Below, in pieces: positions 30,994 through 40,157 of a stretch of DNA of 49,159 nucleotides (position 1 is its first letter; each line of letters opens with the position of its first letter). The DNA lies in contig NZ_JAEQMY010000037.1 of assembly GCF_016743775.1 (NCBI RefSeq), positions 1 through 49,159 of the forward strand, in the 5' to 3' direction. The position numbers and the translations under genes were made by a program. Below the pieces are notes generated by a model, which did not search any database, was not told where the DNA came from, and worked only from the letters and a program-made list of their open reading frames with translations. This stretch comes from Microvirga aerilata. GTDB taxonomy: Bacteria; Pseudomonadota; Alphaproteobacteria; Rhizobiales; Beijerinckiaceae.

Positions 30994-33252
30994 GTGCGAG
31001 TTTTTGAGGCCTGTGCAATCCTGCGCGCTTGGGTCCGGCGCGACTTCCCCGCCGTTGTGGCGGTCGTAGCGGCCATTTCCCTGGTTGCGTGCCAATCCGC
31101 CGAGCCGATGAGAGGCATCGGGTCTCCTCTTCGCCCGGCGGCCGATGACGGCAAGCACCGACCCTTCGGCCTTTATGCCATGCTGTCGGATCCGACCGGC
31201 CCGGCCCCGGCGGAGCGAAGCCGGTCCCAACTCGGCACCGGACTCTTCACTGGAGAGCCCAGGGTTGCAAACGCCTCGCTGACAGCCGGGCGGAGCGATA
31301 ATGGAGGCAGCTACACGCTCAATCTGGTCGACGCCTCCGTGACCGAGGCGGCCTCTGCGGTGCTAGGCGATGTTTTTGGCGTCAATTATACCGTCGATCC
31401 GAAGGTCGACAGCCGGATTACCCTTCAGACCACCAAGCCGGTCGACAGGGCAGGCATTGCGGAATTGTTCGAGTCGTCCCTGAGAACGATTGGAGCTGCC
31501 GTGGTGAAGAACGGCAATGTGTACCGCGTTGTCACCGCTGATCAGGCCGCGATGGGGGCGGGATCCGGAGCAGACATCGGCGGCCAGCCGATTGGGAACG
31601 TGACCCGTGTCGTGCCCTTGCGCTATGTCGCGGCGACCGAGATGCAGCGCATCCTCGAGCCGATTGCGCCGTTTGGCGGCGTGGCCCGAGTGGACGGATC
31701 CCGCAACGCCTTGCTGCTGTCCGGAACCGCTCAGGAGATCGCCACGATGGAGGAGACGGTTTCCGTCTTCGACGTGAATGTCATGAAGGGCATGTCGTTC
31801 GCGGTCGTGCCCATGCGGGGAGTGGATCCTGACGCGATCGTCGAGGATCTCAACAAGATGTTCGGGGTTGGCGCCGACAGCCCGATGCAGGGTATGGTGC
31901 AGTTCATCCCCAATGCACGGCTCAAGTCGATGCTGGTCGTCTCCAAGCAGCCGCACTACCTGCAGGAGGCGCAGGTATGGGTACGCCGGCTCGACGAACA
32001 GGCCATAGGGCCGGAGCGGCAATTCTACACCTATGTGCTGCGCAACCGGCAGGCCAAGGAGCTGGTCGAGGTCCTCAATTCGATCTTTGCCGGAAATGGA
32101 GACGCGGAACAAGGTGTGCAGCCCCTGCCTCAGATTCAACGCGCGGCGGTCCGCACGGCAAGTGCAGACAACTCCCAAGTGGAAACGGGCGTTGCGCCAC
32201 CCGATCGCTTCGCGCTGATTTCGGCCAGCGGCGCAGCACCCAAAACCTTTGAGCCGTTCTCCAACGTGCCCTTGGGCGCGGGCGGCGGTGACAGTGCCGC
32301 GTTCGGCACCGGCGGCGCAGGGGGGGCGCGGATCAAGGTTGTCGCAGATTCATCCCAAAACGCGCTCCTGATCCTCGCCACCCACACCGATTACAAGCGG
32401 ATCGAGCGGATCATTGCCAATCTGGACATCATCCCCAATCAGGTGCTGATCGAAGCCACGATTGCGGAGGTGACCCTCAACGACGACCTCAAGTTCGGGG
32501 TGCGCTGGTTCCTCCAAAACAAATCCGGCTCCCGGTCCGGCTCCTTCACGGATCTGATCTCCGGGGCCGTCGGCGCCGCGCATCCAGGCTTCTCCTTCAT
32601 CGCCAAGGCGGCTGGTGGCCAAGTCACGCTCAGCGCACTGAACCAAATCGGAAACGTGAGAGTTCTCGCGTCGCCAAGCCTCATGGTGCTCGACAAAAAA
32701 ACCGCCACCCTGCAGATCGGCGATCAGGTGCCGGTGATCACGCAATCGGCGGTGAGCGTCGCGACCCCTGGGGCGCCCGTGGTGAACTCGGTGTCCTACA
32801 AGGATACGGGCGTCATTCTCAGCATCACCCCACGGATCAACGAATCGGGCCGGGTCCTGCTCGACATCGAGCAGGAGGTGTCCACCGTGCAAAGGACCAC
32901 CACCTCGGGCATCGACTCCCCATCCTTCGGGCAGCGTCGTGTGAAGACCAGCGTGGTGGTCAATGATGGGGAGGGCATCACCTTGGGTGGCCTGATCCAT
33001 GACAGAGCCACCGATGTCGCGACCCAGGTCCCTGTGCTGGGCGATATCCCGATCTTCGGCAAGGCCTTCCAGCACAAGGACAATGTCATTGAGAAAACCG
33101 AGCTCGTCATCATCCTCACGCCACGGGTCGTGCGCGATCTGAATGAGGCGCGAGCGGTGACCGACGAGTACCGGCGCAAGGTCGAAAGCTTCGTGCCAAG
33201 CCGTGATCCGGGCCGCCGGCTCATCAACAACGTTAAGCGCGTCCTGGAATAG
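30994..33252 (+). CDS. gspD: GspD secretin, lipoprotein type
   Basis: 752 residues from GTG 30994. The signal ends in a lipobox, ISLVAC, so Cys would be lipidated. N0 domain (NLVDASVTEAASAVLGDVFG), N1-N3 repeats (VVPLRYVAATEMQRILEP, YVLRNRQAKELVEVLNSIF), and the secretin core (DDLKFGVRWFLQN, RVLASPSLMVLDKKTATLQI, GVILSITPRINESGRVLLDI, VPVLGDIPIFGKAFQHK). It forms the outer-membrane channel. No pilotin gene (gspS) is nearby; self-lipidation may replace it. Confidence 0.92.
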   Translation: MRVFEACAILRAWVRRDFPAVVAVVAAISLVACQSAEPMRGIGSPLRPAADDGKHRPFGLYAMLSDPTGPAPAERSRSQLGTGLFTGEPRVANASLTAGRSDNGGSYTLNLVDASVTEAASAVLGDVFGVNYTVDPKVDSRITLQTTKPVDRAGIAELFESSLRTIGAAVVKNGNVYRVVTADQAAMGAGSGADIGGQPIGNVTRVVPLRYVAATEMQRILEPIAPFGGVARVDGSRNALLLSGTAQEIATMEETVSVFDVNVMKGMSFAVVPMRGVDPDAIVEDLNKMFGVGADSPMQGMVQFIPNARLKSMLVVSKQPHYLQEAQVWVRRLDEQAIGPERQFYTYVLRNRQAKELVEVLNSIFAGNGDAEQGVQPLPQIQRAAVRTASADNSQVETGVAPPDRFALISASGAAPKTFEPFSNVPLGAGGGDSAAFGTGGAGGARIKVVADSSQNALLILATHTDYKRIERIIANLDIIPNQVLIEATIAEVTLNDDLKFGVRWFLQNKSGSRSGSFTDLISGAVGAAHPGFSFIAKAAGGQVTLSALNQIGNVRVLASPSLMVLDKKTATLQIGDQVPVITQSAVSVATPGAPVVNSVSYKDTGVILSITPRINESGRVLLDIEQEVSTVQRTTTSGIDSPSFGQRRVKTSVVVNDGEGITLGGLIHDRATDVATQVPVLGDIPIFGKAFQHKDNVIEKTELVIILTPRVVRDLNEARAVTDEYRRKVESFVPSRDPGRRLINNVKRVLE

Positions 33253-33298
33253 CCGGCAGGCTTGAGGCCTCGGCCACGGGAGGAGACTTATTCAGGCG

Positions 33299-35038
33299 AT
33301 GGCACAGCAGGTTCAAGCCCACTCAAAGGCTCCTGATCCGCACACGGGCTCCTTCCGGGATAGCTTTGGCACGTTCCTGCTGTCGTCCGGAGTTCTGGAC
33401 CGGGCCTCGGTCGAGCGGGCGCAGCGGGCTGCGGCTACAACCGGAGAGCGCTTCGACCAGGTTCTCACCAAACTCGGCCTCGTGTCCGAGAGCGACCTTG
33501 CGATCAGTCTCGGGCATTATCTGAACCTGCCTCTCTACACCCCGGGTGGCGAGCCGCTGCAGCGGCTGCTCGGTGACAGGCTGCCTGCCTCCTTCGTGTT
33601 GCAGAACCGGATCCTGCCCGTGCGCCTCGGCGCGGAAGGGCTGACGCTGGCGGTTGTCGACCCGCTCGATCAGGTGCCGCTCGATTCCGTGCGGTTCGTC
33701 ACCGACCATCCCATCCGCCACGAGATTATCACGCCGGCCGAATTCGAGCGGGTGGCCGAGGCGCTCTACCGGGAAGACGGTGAGGCGTCGGCCGAACGGC
33801 CGGCGCCTCAGGGCAGCGAAGATCCCAGCGAACATGACCTGCAGCGGCTGCGCGACAGCGCCAGCGAGGCACCGGTGATCCGGCTGGTAAACCAGATCAT
33901 CGCCGACGCGGTGGATGCGCGGGCCTCCGACATATACATCGAGCCCACCGTGGGGGCGTTGAGCGTGCGCTTCCGGGTCGACGGCCTCCTGCGCGTGGTG
34001 CACGAGGTGCCGGCGCGCCTGCGCGCTGCCGTCATCTCACGCATCAAGATCCTGGCGCGGCTGGACATCGCCGAGCGGCGCCTGCCCCAGGACGGCCGCG
34101 TCAAGCTCGCCATCCGCGGCACGGACATCGACTTCCGGGTGGCGACAATCCCCACTGCTGACGGGGAGACCATGACGCTGCGCGTGCTCGACCGCAGCCG
34201 GGTCAGGCTCGACTTCCCGGCCCTCGGATTCGACGCCCATCAGATCACGCTGCTCCAGCGCCTGACCGAGCAGCCGAATGGAATCATCCTGGTCACCGGG
34301 CCGACCGGCAGCGGCAAGACAACGACCCTGTACACCATGCTCAAGCACGTCAATCGGCCGACGGTGAAGATCTTCACCGTCGAGGATCCGATCGAGTACC
34401 AGTTGCAGGGCATCAGCCAGGTTCAGGTGCAGCCGGCGATCGACCTCGATTTTCCAACCTGCCTGCGAGCCATCCTGCGCCATCATCCCAACATGATCAT
34501 GATTGGCGAGATCCGTGACACGGAAACGGCACGTATCGCTGTTCAGGCCTCATTGACGGGCCATCTCGTGCTCTCGACGCTGCACACGAACAGCGCGGCC
34601 GAGACGGTCACGCGTCTGATCGACATGGGAATCGAGCATTTCCTGCTGGGTTCAACCTTGCGCGGCATCATCGCCCAGAGACTGGTGCGCCGCCTGTGCC
34701 CGGCCTGTGCCCGCCCGCATGGGGATGGCGATCACCTGATGACACGGCTGTGTGAGGAGATGCCGATGCTCCAGGCCAAGGGCACCCCGGACCTGCGCCA
34801 GCCCGTCGGCTGCGAGCAGTGTCAGTCGAGCGGCTTTCGCGGGCAGTTGTCGATTGCCGAGATTGTCGTTGTCAATGACGCCGTGCGGCACATGATCCTC
34901 GAGCGCAAGCCCGCCGCCGACATCGAGCGCCTTGCGCGCACGAAAGGCTTCAGCTCGATGTATGAAGATGGCCTCTCAAAGGTTTGGGCGGGCCTGACGA
35001 CCATCGAGGAAGTTCTGCGCGTGACGCAGGATGTCTAG
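33299..35038 (+). CDS. gspE: GspE secretion ATPase
   Basis: 579 residues. N1E domain in the first 160 residues (LDRASVERAQRAAATTGERF, LPASFVLQNRILPVRL). The RecA-like ATPase has Walker A GPTGSGKTTTLY near residue 334, the Asp box, Walker B (IMIGEIRDTETA), the His box (TGHLVLSTLHTNSA) and the zinc-binding four-cysteine motif CPAC...CEQC. It powers pseudopilus assembly. It starts 46 bases after gspD and is followed 9 bases later by gspF. Confidence 0.93.
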   Translation: MAQQVQAHSKAPDPHTGSFRDSFGTFLLSSGVLDRASVERAQRAAATTGERFDQVLTKLGLVSESDLAISLGHYLNLPLYTPGGEPLQRLLGDRLPASFVLQNRILPVRLGAEGLTLAVVDPLDQVPLDSVRFVTDHPIRHEIITPAEFERVAEALYREDGEASAERPAPQGSEDPSEHDLQRLRDSASEAPVIRLVNQIIADAVDARASDIYIEPTVGALSVRFRVDGLLRVVHEVPARLRAAVISRIKILARLDIAERRLPQDGRVKLAIRGTDIDFRVATIPTADGETMTLRVLDRSRVRLDFPALGFDAHQITLLQRLTEQPNGIILVTGPTGSGKTTTLYTMLKHVNRPTVKIFTVEDPIEYQLQGISQVQVQPAIDLDFPTCLRAILRHHPNMIMIGEIRDTETARIAVQASLTGHLVLSTLHTNSAAETVTRLIDMGIEHFLLGSTLRGIIAQRLVRRLCPACARPHGDGDHLMTRLCEEMPMLQAKGTPDLRQPVGCEQCQSSGFRGQLSIAEIVVVNDAVRHMILERKPAADIERLARTKGFSSMYEDGLSKVWAGLTTIEEVLRVTQDV

Positions 35039-35047
35039 GGGCTGCCA

Positions 35048-36268
35048 ATGAAGTTCCGGTTCGAGGCCTTCGACCAGGCCGGGAACATCTTGGAGGGCGA
35101 TGTGGAAGCCGCAACGGTTCAGGAGGCGCAGGAACTCGTTCGCGCGCGGGGGATCACCCCCTACGCAATCCGCTCCCCGGGATGGCGGGACCTTCTGTTC
35201 CGCGAGATCCGCTTAGGGGGACAGATTCAGCCGGTGGCTGATGCGCCACTGGCCCGGTTCTCGCGCGATCTTGCGGTGCTTCTCCAGGCTGGGGTTCCCC
35301 TTGATGCCAGCCTGCGCATCGCATCCACCACCGCCGAGGACCGCTCCATGCGCGATATCGCGCTCAAACTTCTGGAGGGGGTTCTTGAGGGCGACTCGCT
35401 GGCCGAAGTCATGGGCAGGATAGGACGCACGTTCCGGCCCGAATACATGCGGATCGTGCAAGCCGGCGACATCAGCGCCGACCTCGGACGAGCCCTGCAG
35501 GATCTGGCAGACCTCCTCGACCGCCGGGTCGAGATCAGGGGCAAGATCCGGGCCGCCCTGGCCTACCCGGCGCTTCTCGTGGTGCTTGCGGTTATCTCTC
35601 TCGCGATCGTCCTCGGCCTGCTTGTTCCGGCGGTCACCCCGATCTTTCTGGAGAACGGCATGCCGCTGCCGGGCATACTCGCGGCTATGGAGGCCGTCCG
35701 GAGGAACGCACCATCCATCCTGATCCTGATCCTGTCCTTTGTCATCGCCATGGTCCTGACGTTTGCCGTCAGCCGACGCTATCCATCCCTGAGAGTTGCC
35801 GTCGACCGGTTCTATCTGCGTCTGCCGGTTGTTGGAGGCATCGCCGGGTTGCGGGAAGCGGCGCGCTTCACCCGAACCCTCGCCACGCTGATCAAGGCCG
35901 GCGTTCCCCCGCTTCAGGCTCTTCAGTCCTCCTGTCCGCTGGTCAAGAACGAACACATGCGTGGCCTGCTGGAGCGGGCTGTGACTGACGTGCGCGCAGG
36001 TGCGACCATCGGCGGGGCTCTTGCCACTTCAGCCGCCCTGCCAGCGGTCGTTCAGCAGATGGTGGCGGTCGGGGAGGAGAGCGGCCGCCTTCAGGACATG
36101 CTGGCCCGGGTTGCCACAATCCTGGAACGGCAGGAGCAGACCCGGGCGGCGCAGATGCTGGCGGTTCTCACCCCGGCGATCACAATCCTGGTCGCCGGCA
36201 TGATCGCCGCGATCATTCTCTCCGTCATGGGAGCGATCCTGTCCCTCAACGATTTGGCGATGCAATGA
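35048..36268 (+). CDS. gspF: GspF inner-membrane platform protein
   Basis: 406 residues: KFRFEAFDQAGNILEGDVEA at the start, two GspF domains (LARFSRDLAVLLQAGVPLDA and AARFTRTLATLIKAGVPPLQ) and three membrane segments (YPALLVVLAVISLAIVLGLL, APSILILILSFVIAMVLTF and ITILVAGMIAAIILSVMGAI). Full length for the family. Ribosome site AGGGG. The stop overlaps gspH by 4 bases. Confidence 0.92.
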   Translation: MKFRFEAFDQAGNILEGDVEAATVQEAQELVRARGITPYAIRSPGWRDLLFREIRLGGQIQPVADAPLARFSRDLAVLLQAGVPLDASLRIASTTAEDRSMRDIALKLLEGVLEGDSLAEVMGRIGRTFRPEYMRIVQAGDISADLGRALQDLADLLDRRVEIRGKIRAALAYPALLVVLAVISLAIVLGLLVPAVTPIFLENGMPLPGILAAMEAVRRNAPSILILILSFVIAMVLTFAVSRRYPSLRVAVDRFYLRLPVVGGIAGLREAARFTRTLATLIKAGVPPLQALQSSCPLVKNEHMRGLLERAVTDVRAGATIGGALATSAALPAVVQQMVAVGEESGRLQDMLARVATILERQEQTRAAQMLAVLTPAITILVAGMIAAIILSVMGAILSLNDLAMQ

Positions 36269-36708
36269 ACCGGTCTTCCGCCGATGCCGGATTTACCCTC
36301 GTTGAAATCCTGGTGATCGTCGCAATCCTTAGCCTCGTCCCCGCCCTTGCGAGCCCTCTGCTGCGCAAGCCGCCCGCGCCGGCCCGCCTGAAGGCCGACG
36401 TCACGCGGCTGGCCGCGGCGCTACGGGTCACCCGTGCGGCCGCCATGATGCAGAACCGGGAGATGGATTTCGTGATCCGGCGCGGGCCCCGCACCTATGC
36501 TTCCCCGGCGATTCCGGTCTCCGCGCTGGATCCTGAGGTCGACGTTCAAATGATTGCTTCGGGCGCCGGGCGCGTCGTCGCGTCCGAAACCATCCGGTTC
36601 TTCCCGGCCGGGCAGTCCACAGGCGGTGATCTACGCCTCCGTCTGGGGCATGCGGAGGCGCGCCTTCAGGTAATTTGGGCCACCGGCCATGTCATTGTCC
36701 AGCCTTAA
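36265..36708 (+). CDS. gspH: GspH minor pseudopilin
   Basis: 147 residues with a short leader and prepilin site DAG9-F10TLVEI (Glu +5), hydrophobic helix LVIVAILSLVPALASPLL, then LKADVTRLAAALRVTRAAAM, typical of GspH. The C-terminal beta region (TIRFFPAGQSTGGDLRLRLG) is the family hallmark. It overlaps gspF by 4 bases and gspI by 20. Confidence 0.86.
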   Translation: MNRSSADAGFTLVEILVIVAILSLVPALASPLLRKPPAPARLKADVTRLAAALRVTRAAAMMQNREMDFVIRRGPRTYASPAIPVSALDPEVDVQMIASGAGRVVASETIRFFPAGQSTGGDLRLRLGHAEARLQVIWATGHVIVQP

Positions 36709-37117
36709 GCGCCTCTGGACCATCGACCGCCGCCGAGCCCAGGACGGCTATACGCTGCTTGAGTTTCTCGTCGCCTTTACCGTGCTCAGCCTATTTCTGA
36801 CGGCGGGGCTTGCGGCCGTGGCGGTGGCACTGCGTGGCGACCAGCAGGCGGCGTTTGTGATGCGTGCAACGCCCCTTGCTCGGGCGAAGCTGGCGGCGGC
36901 CGGCATCGATTTCCCGCTGCGGATCGGCGTGGTCACGGGCTCCTTCGGAAATGGCTATCTGTGGCGGGCCGAGGTTCGGAACTACCGCGCCGCTGCCCTG
37001 AACAAGGCGGCTTCAATCCGTGCCTACTGGGTTGAGGTGACGGTCGCTGAACCCTCCGCCGCTGGGCGCGTGCTCTCCCTGGCAACGATTGCCATGGCCC
37101 ATGAGGCGCGCCCATGA
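36689..37117 (+). CDS. gspI: GspI minor pseudopilin
   Basis: 142 residues. Prepilin site QDG20-Y21TLLEF with Glu at +5; the +1 residue is Tyr rather than Phe. Hydrophobic helix LVAFTVLSLFLTAGLAAVAV. The short C-terminal domain lacks strong motifs; position between gspH and gspJ gives the name. GspI, J and K form the pseudopilus tip. Confidence 0.8.
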   Translation: MSLSSLKRLWTIDRRRAQDGYTLLEFLVAFTVLSLFLTAGLAAVAVALRGDQQAAFVMRATPLARAKLAAAGIDFPLRIGVVTGSFGNGYLWRAEVRNYRAAALNKAASIRAYWVEVTVAEPSAAGRVLSLATIAMAHEARP

Positions 37118-37746
37118 GCCGGCGGCAGCGCAAGAGCTCTTCCCAAGGCGGCTTTGTCCTAGCTGAGGCACTGCTCTGCGTGATCCTGATCGCGCTGACG
37201 GTCGCGCTTGTCGCCACCACCCTGACCTTCGGGCGCCGGGTGGCGGATGCCGGGCGTGGGCGCGAGAGGATCGCACAGATGTCGACCGGGGCTCAGGCTC
37301 TCGCCGGTTGGCTCGCGCGTGCTCTTCCCGTCCAGCAGGTCGGGGCTGGAGGAGGCCGCCGTGTTCTTTTTGAGGGGCAGGCCAGTCGGCTCACCTTCCT
37401 GACGCTCAGCCAGGGCGATGCCCAGCCCGGAGGGATCCTGGCTGTTACCGTGACGTTCGCCGGCCATACAACAGGTGGCACAGGTGCGCTCGTGTTTGTC
37501 GCGGCGCCCGTCCTGGTCGGCACGCTCAGCCCTTTAGCAGACCCGGGTGAGCAGGTGTTGATCGGCCATGTTGTGACGGGCCAGTTTCGCTATTTCGGGG
37601 CTCCCGCTGACGGGGAGGCGCCGCGATGGTTGGACCATTGGACGCAAGCATCACGGCTGCCGGACCTTGTGGCTCTTCATGCAACCCTGGCGCTCGGCGC
37701 GAGGCCTGAGACGGTTGATCTGACGTTCCGCGTGTTTGCGCACTAG
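37114..37746 (+). CDS. gspJ: GspJ minor pseudopilin
   Basis: 210 residues. Prepilin site QGG13-F14VLAEA with Glu at +5, helix LLCVILIALTVALVATTLTF, then a beta-rich domain typical of GspJ (VLFEGQASRLTFLTLSQ, GHVVTGQFRYFGAPADG). ATGA overlap with gspI. It is the last gene of the rightward operon; gspO and gspK face it from the opposite strand. Confidence 0.82.
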   Translation: MSRRQRKSSSQGGFVLAEALLCVILIALTVALVATTLTFGRRVADAGRGRERIAQMSTGAQALAGWLARALPVQQVGAGGGRRVLFEGQASRLTFLTLSQGDAQPGGILAVTVTFAGHTTGGTGALVFVAAPVLVGTLSPLADPGEQVLIGHVVTGQFRYFGAPADGEAPRWLDHWTQASRLPDLVALHATLALGARPETVDLTFRVFAH

Positions 37747-37870
37747 CGCATCGTGCAAGAGCAGGGCCGGTCTCCCGCCCTCCGCCCAGTGCACACAGCG
37801 AGACACCAGCCGAGCCTGAAAACGGTATTCGGCTTGCAGGGCCCTTCTTCAGGACGCGGCCGGCGCGGCC

Positions 37871-38401
37871 TCAGGCCCAGCCCGAAACCAGGCTCATCAA
37901 CCACGTATCCAAGGTCTCGGCCGCGGGTTCAGAGGCGAGAAGCTGAAAGCCTGCCACGGCCGTTGTGCCAAGAGCCAGAAACGGGCCGAACGGGATGCGG
38001 CGGTGGCGATCAAACGATCCGGCAACGGCTTGCATCCCCAAAACGCACAGAAGAGCAGATACAGAGGCTGCCAAGAGGGCCGGCGCGAAGCCTTCCAGTC
38101 CCGTCCAGGTCGCTGCGGCAGCCACGAACTTAACATCCCCCCAACCAAGGCCATCATAACCGCGTGAGGCCCGAAACAGCACCTGGACAAGAGCCAGGAG
38201 TGCAGCGGCCAGCGCTGACGCCGCCAAGGCCGATCTGAGATCAACCACGTCGAGAAGGAGCGACGCTGCGAGACCTGTTACGAAGATCGCCACATTAATG
38301 CCGTCGGGAATAATCAGGGAGCGGATATCGATAACAGTCACCACCAGCGCCAGGGCGACAAGAACACCGAGTGCGGCAACGTGGGTGACATCAAACGTCA
38401 T
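37871..38401 (-). CDS. gspO: GspO-type prepilin peptidase, catalytic domain only
   Basis: 176 residues from ATG 38401 (AAGGA site). Aspartic protease motifs: VTVIDIRSLIIPD and GYDGLGWGDVKFV, each supplying an active-site Asp, spread over about six membrane segments. The N-terminal methyltransferase domain found in larger PilD/GspO proteins is absent, as in CpaA/TadV-type enzymes. It would cleave the pseudopilin leaders of GspG, H, I, J and K. Confidence 0.85.
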   Translation of the reverse strand: MTFDVTHVAALGVLVALALVVTVIDIRSLIIPDGINVAIFVTGLAASLLLDVVDLRSALAASALAAALLALVQVLFRASRGYDGLGWGDVKFVAAAATWTGLEGFAPALLAASVSALLCVLGMQAVAGSFDRHRRIPFGPFLALGTTAVAGFQLLASEPAAETLDTWLMSLVSGWA

Positions 38402-38428
38402 GGACAATCCTTGTCAGGCGCGGTTTGT

Positions 38429-39424
38429 TCAACAGTTGGAAGCGCGAGCGGTGGGTTTGTTAAGATCACGCTGGAGCCCGGTGCGCCATTCCTTGACGGC
38501 ATACCCGTCCCCTAGCGCATCGGATAGCTCCACGACAGCCTCCTGGGCGTAACGAGCCCCGAGCCCCGTCACCACCTCGCTGCTGATCACGAAAGCCCTG
38601 CCGGGCGACACTGCAAGATAAGAGGGGGGCAGGCGACCGCCTGCTTCGGTGCGAGACACTGGAGATCCGTCGGCCGCCACAGCTGCAAGAACAGCGCTGG
38701 GAGCCACTTCAGCATCAAACCCGGTGCTGCCCGAATGTGCCGTCACCAGCGGCAACATGGCCTGGAACAGGCGCTGGTCCATGCCCGGAACCTGCCCGAG
38801 CTCGAACACCGTTCTGAAAGCTGCGGCTTCGGGAGACGCGATGCCCCGCGCACGTTGAGCCGTGGCTGCTGCCTCGCGCACATCCAGGATACTCTTCAGC
38901 ACCAGGGTGCTCGTTTGACGGTCCGGCGCCAATCGGTTCAGAACCGTTGCCAGGAGTGTCGGAACAGCCGTGTTCAGGTCGATTTTTCCACCTTCGTCCG
39001 CAACGGAGATGGCAACCCTCGACGCACCCAAGGTGCATGTCACAGGACGTCCATCATGACCGAACCGCCTTGATGAGCCCGCAGCGGAGGGCCTAGCGAG
39101 GAGATCGAGCAGGCCGAGGGTGACACCCGCTTGTGCGAGCATCTCCGCGCGTGCGCTCTCAGCAAGGTGCAAGGCCTCGATCGCGCGGTACCGGGCAGCC
39201 GCAATGTAGGTGACGAACAACAGCGACAGCACGCCGATGGCCCAGATCGCCGAAACGAGGGCAAACCCGTCTTGCGAGGCTGCGCGTGGCGGGGCGGGTG
39301 CGGCCGCCACCCGGCGCATGCGCTGACGGGCATGTGTCCCGTCGCGCGGGACTGACCCGCCTGCGAGGCGGTTTCGCGGGCTGCAATGCCGCCAGCGCAG
39401 GCTCTTCAGATGGGTCCAGCGCAT
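38429..39424 (-). CDS. gspK: GspK pseudopilin
   Basis: 331 residues from ATG 39424 (a later ATG at 39319 is possible). Prepilin site QDG53-F54ALVSA: +5 is Ser, as is normal for GspK, which uniquely lacks Glu5. Then WAIGVLSLLFVTYIAAARYR and the GspK domain (VADEGGKIDLNTAVPTLLAT, ELGQVPGMDQRLFQAMLPLV). GspK caps the pseudopilus. It is placed on the opposite strand from the other pseudopilins, upstream of gspO, with which it probably forms a two-gene operon. Confidence 0.85.
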   Translation of the reverse strand: MRWTHLKSLRWRHCSPRNRLAGGSVPRDGTHARQRMRRVAAAPAPPRAASQDGFALVSAIWAIGVLSLLFVTYIAAARYRAIEALHLAESARAEMLAQAGVTLGLLDLLARPSAAGSSRRFGHDGRPVTCTLGASRVAISVADEGGKIDLNTAVPTLLATVLNRLAPDRQTSTLVLKSILDVREAAATAQRARGIASPEAAAFRTVFELGQVPGMDQRLFQAMLPLVTAHSGSTGFDAEVAPSAVLAAVAADGSPVSRTEAGGRLPPSYLAVSPGRAFVISSEVVTGLGARYAQEAVVELSDALGDGYAVKEWRTGLQRDLNKPTARASNC

Positions 39425-39488
39425 CGTGCCTCGACCTGGATAGCGAACGAGAATACCTGCGTTTCCGCTCAGGTAGCAGCCAGCTGCC

Positions 39489-40157
39489 CTATTGCCGCAG
39501 AGCGATGCCAGCAGGCATCTTGCCGGCTGCCAGAAGTGCCGCCTCGACCCGGTTGCGGACCTGAAGTTTCTGGAGGATGCTGGTCACATGGTGTTTGATC
39601 GTTTTTTCGCTCAAGGCCAGCCGGCTGCCAATTTCCTTGTTGCTGCATCCCTTGACCAGGATCGACAGGATCTCCTCCTCCCGCACGGTGAGTTCCGACA
39701 AGGGACTGGGGTCCGGAACCACCTTGGCCGCGCCGCTGTCGTCTCGCATCAGAAGTTTCGCAGCGACGGCAGGCGCAACATAATATTCACCACGCGTCAG
39801 GGCACGCACCGTCTGCACGAGCTCCTGTGCACTGGATCCCTTCATGAGAAAGCCACGCACACCGCGGCGGAGCGCAGATGGCACCTGCTCTTCCCCAGCC
39901 GCCGTGGCCAGCGCCAGCAGGCTCGTGACAGGATATTGAAGAAGGGTGTCTTCGGCGCCTGTGAGGGTGCTGCCCAGGATGCTCAGGTCAATCACGATCA
40001 CATGCGGCTCGTATTCCCGCGCGATGCGGATGGCGTCTTGAGCCGACGCACCTTGCGCCACAACGTCAATGTCGGCATGCCTTTCGAGCCCACACTTCAC
40101 CCCATCCCGGAACAGCGGATACTCGTCAATCACTGCGACACGGATCTTTGTCTCCAT
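39489..40157 (-). CDS. NarL/LuxR-type response regulator
   Basis: 222 residues. Receiver domain: acidic pair in AVIDEYPLFRDG, phosphorylation site D57 (VIVIDLSIL), T85 and K106 (GFLMKGSS). Output: LuxR helix-turn-helix (LTVREEEILSILVKGCSNKE, RLALSEKTIKHHVTSILQKL). The receiver looks functional. It sits at the far end of the oxidase-secretion island from the sensor at 22546; NarX/NarL-type pairs match, but the sensor lacks its phosphoacceptor His, so this regulator may take phosphate elsewhere. Likely target: the island promoters. Confidence 0.85.
   Translation of the reverse strand: METKIRVAVIDEYPLFRDGVKCGLERHADIDVVAQGASAQDAIRIAREYEPHVIVIDLSILGSTLTGAEDTLLQYPVTSLLALATAAGEEQVPSALRRGVRGFLMKGSSAQELVQTVRALTRGEYYVAPAVAAKLLMRDDSGAAKVVPDPSPLSELTVREEEILSILVKGCSNKEIGSRLALSEKTIKHHVTSILQKLQVRNRVEAALLAAGKMPAGIALRQ

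Noticed and set aside
32350..33075. 241-residue frame on the minus strand, and similar at 31363-32178
   Set aside because: Antisense to the secretin gene, whose domains are unmistakable.
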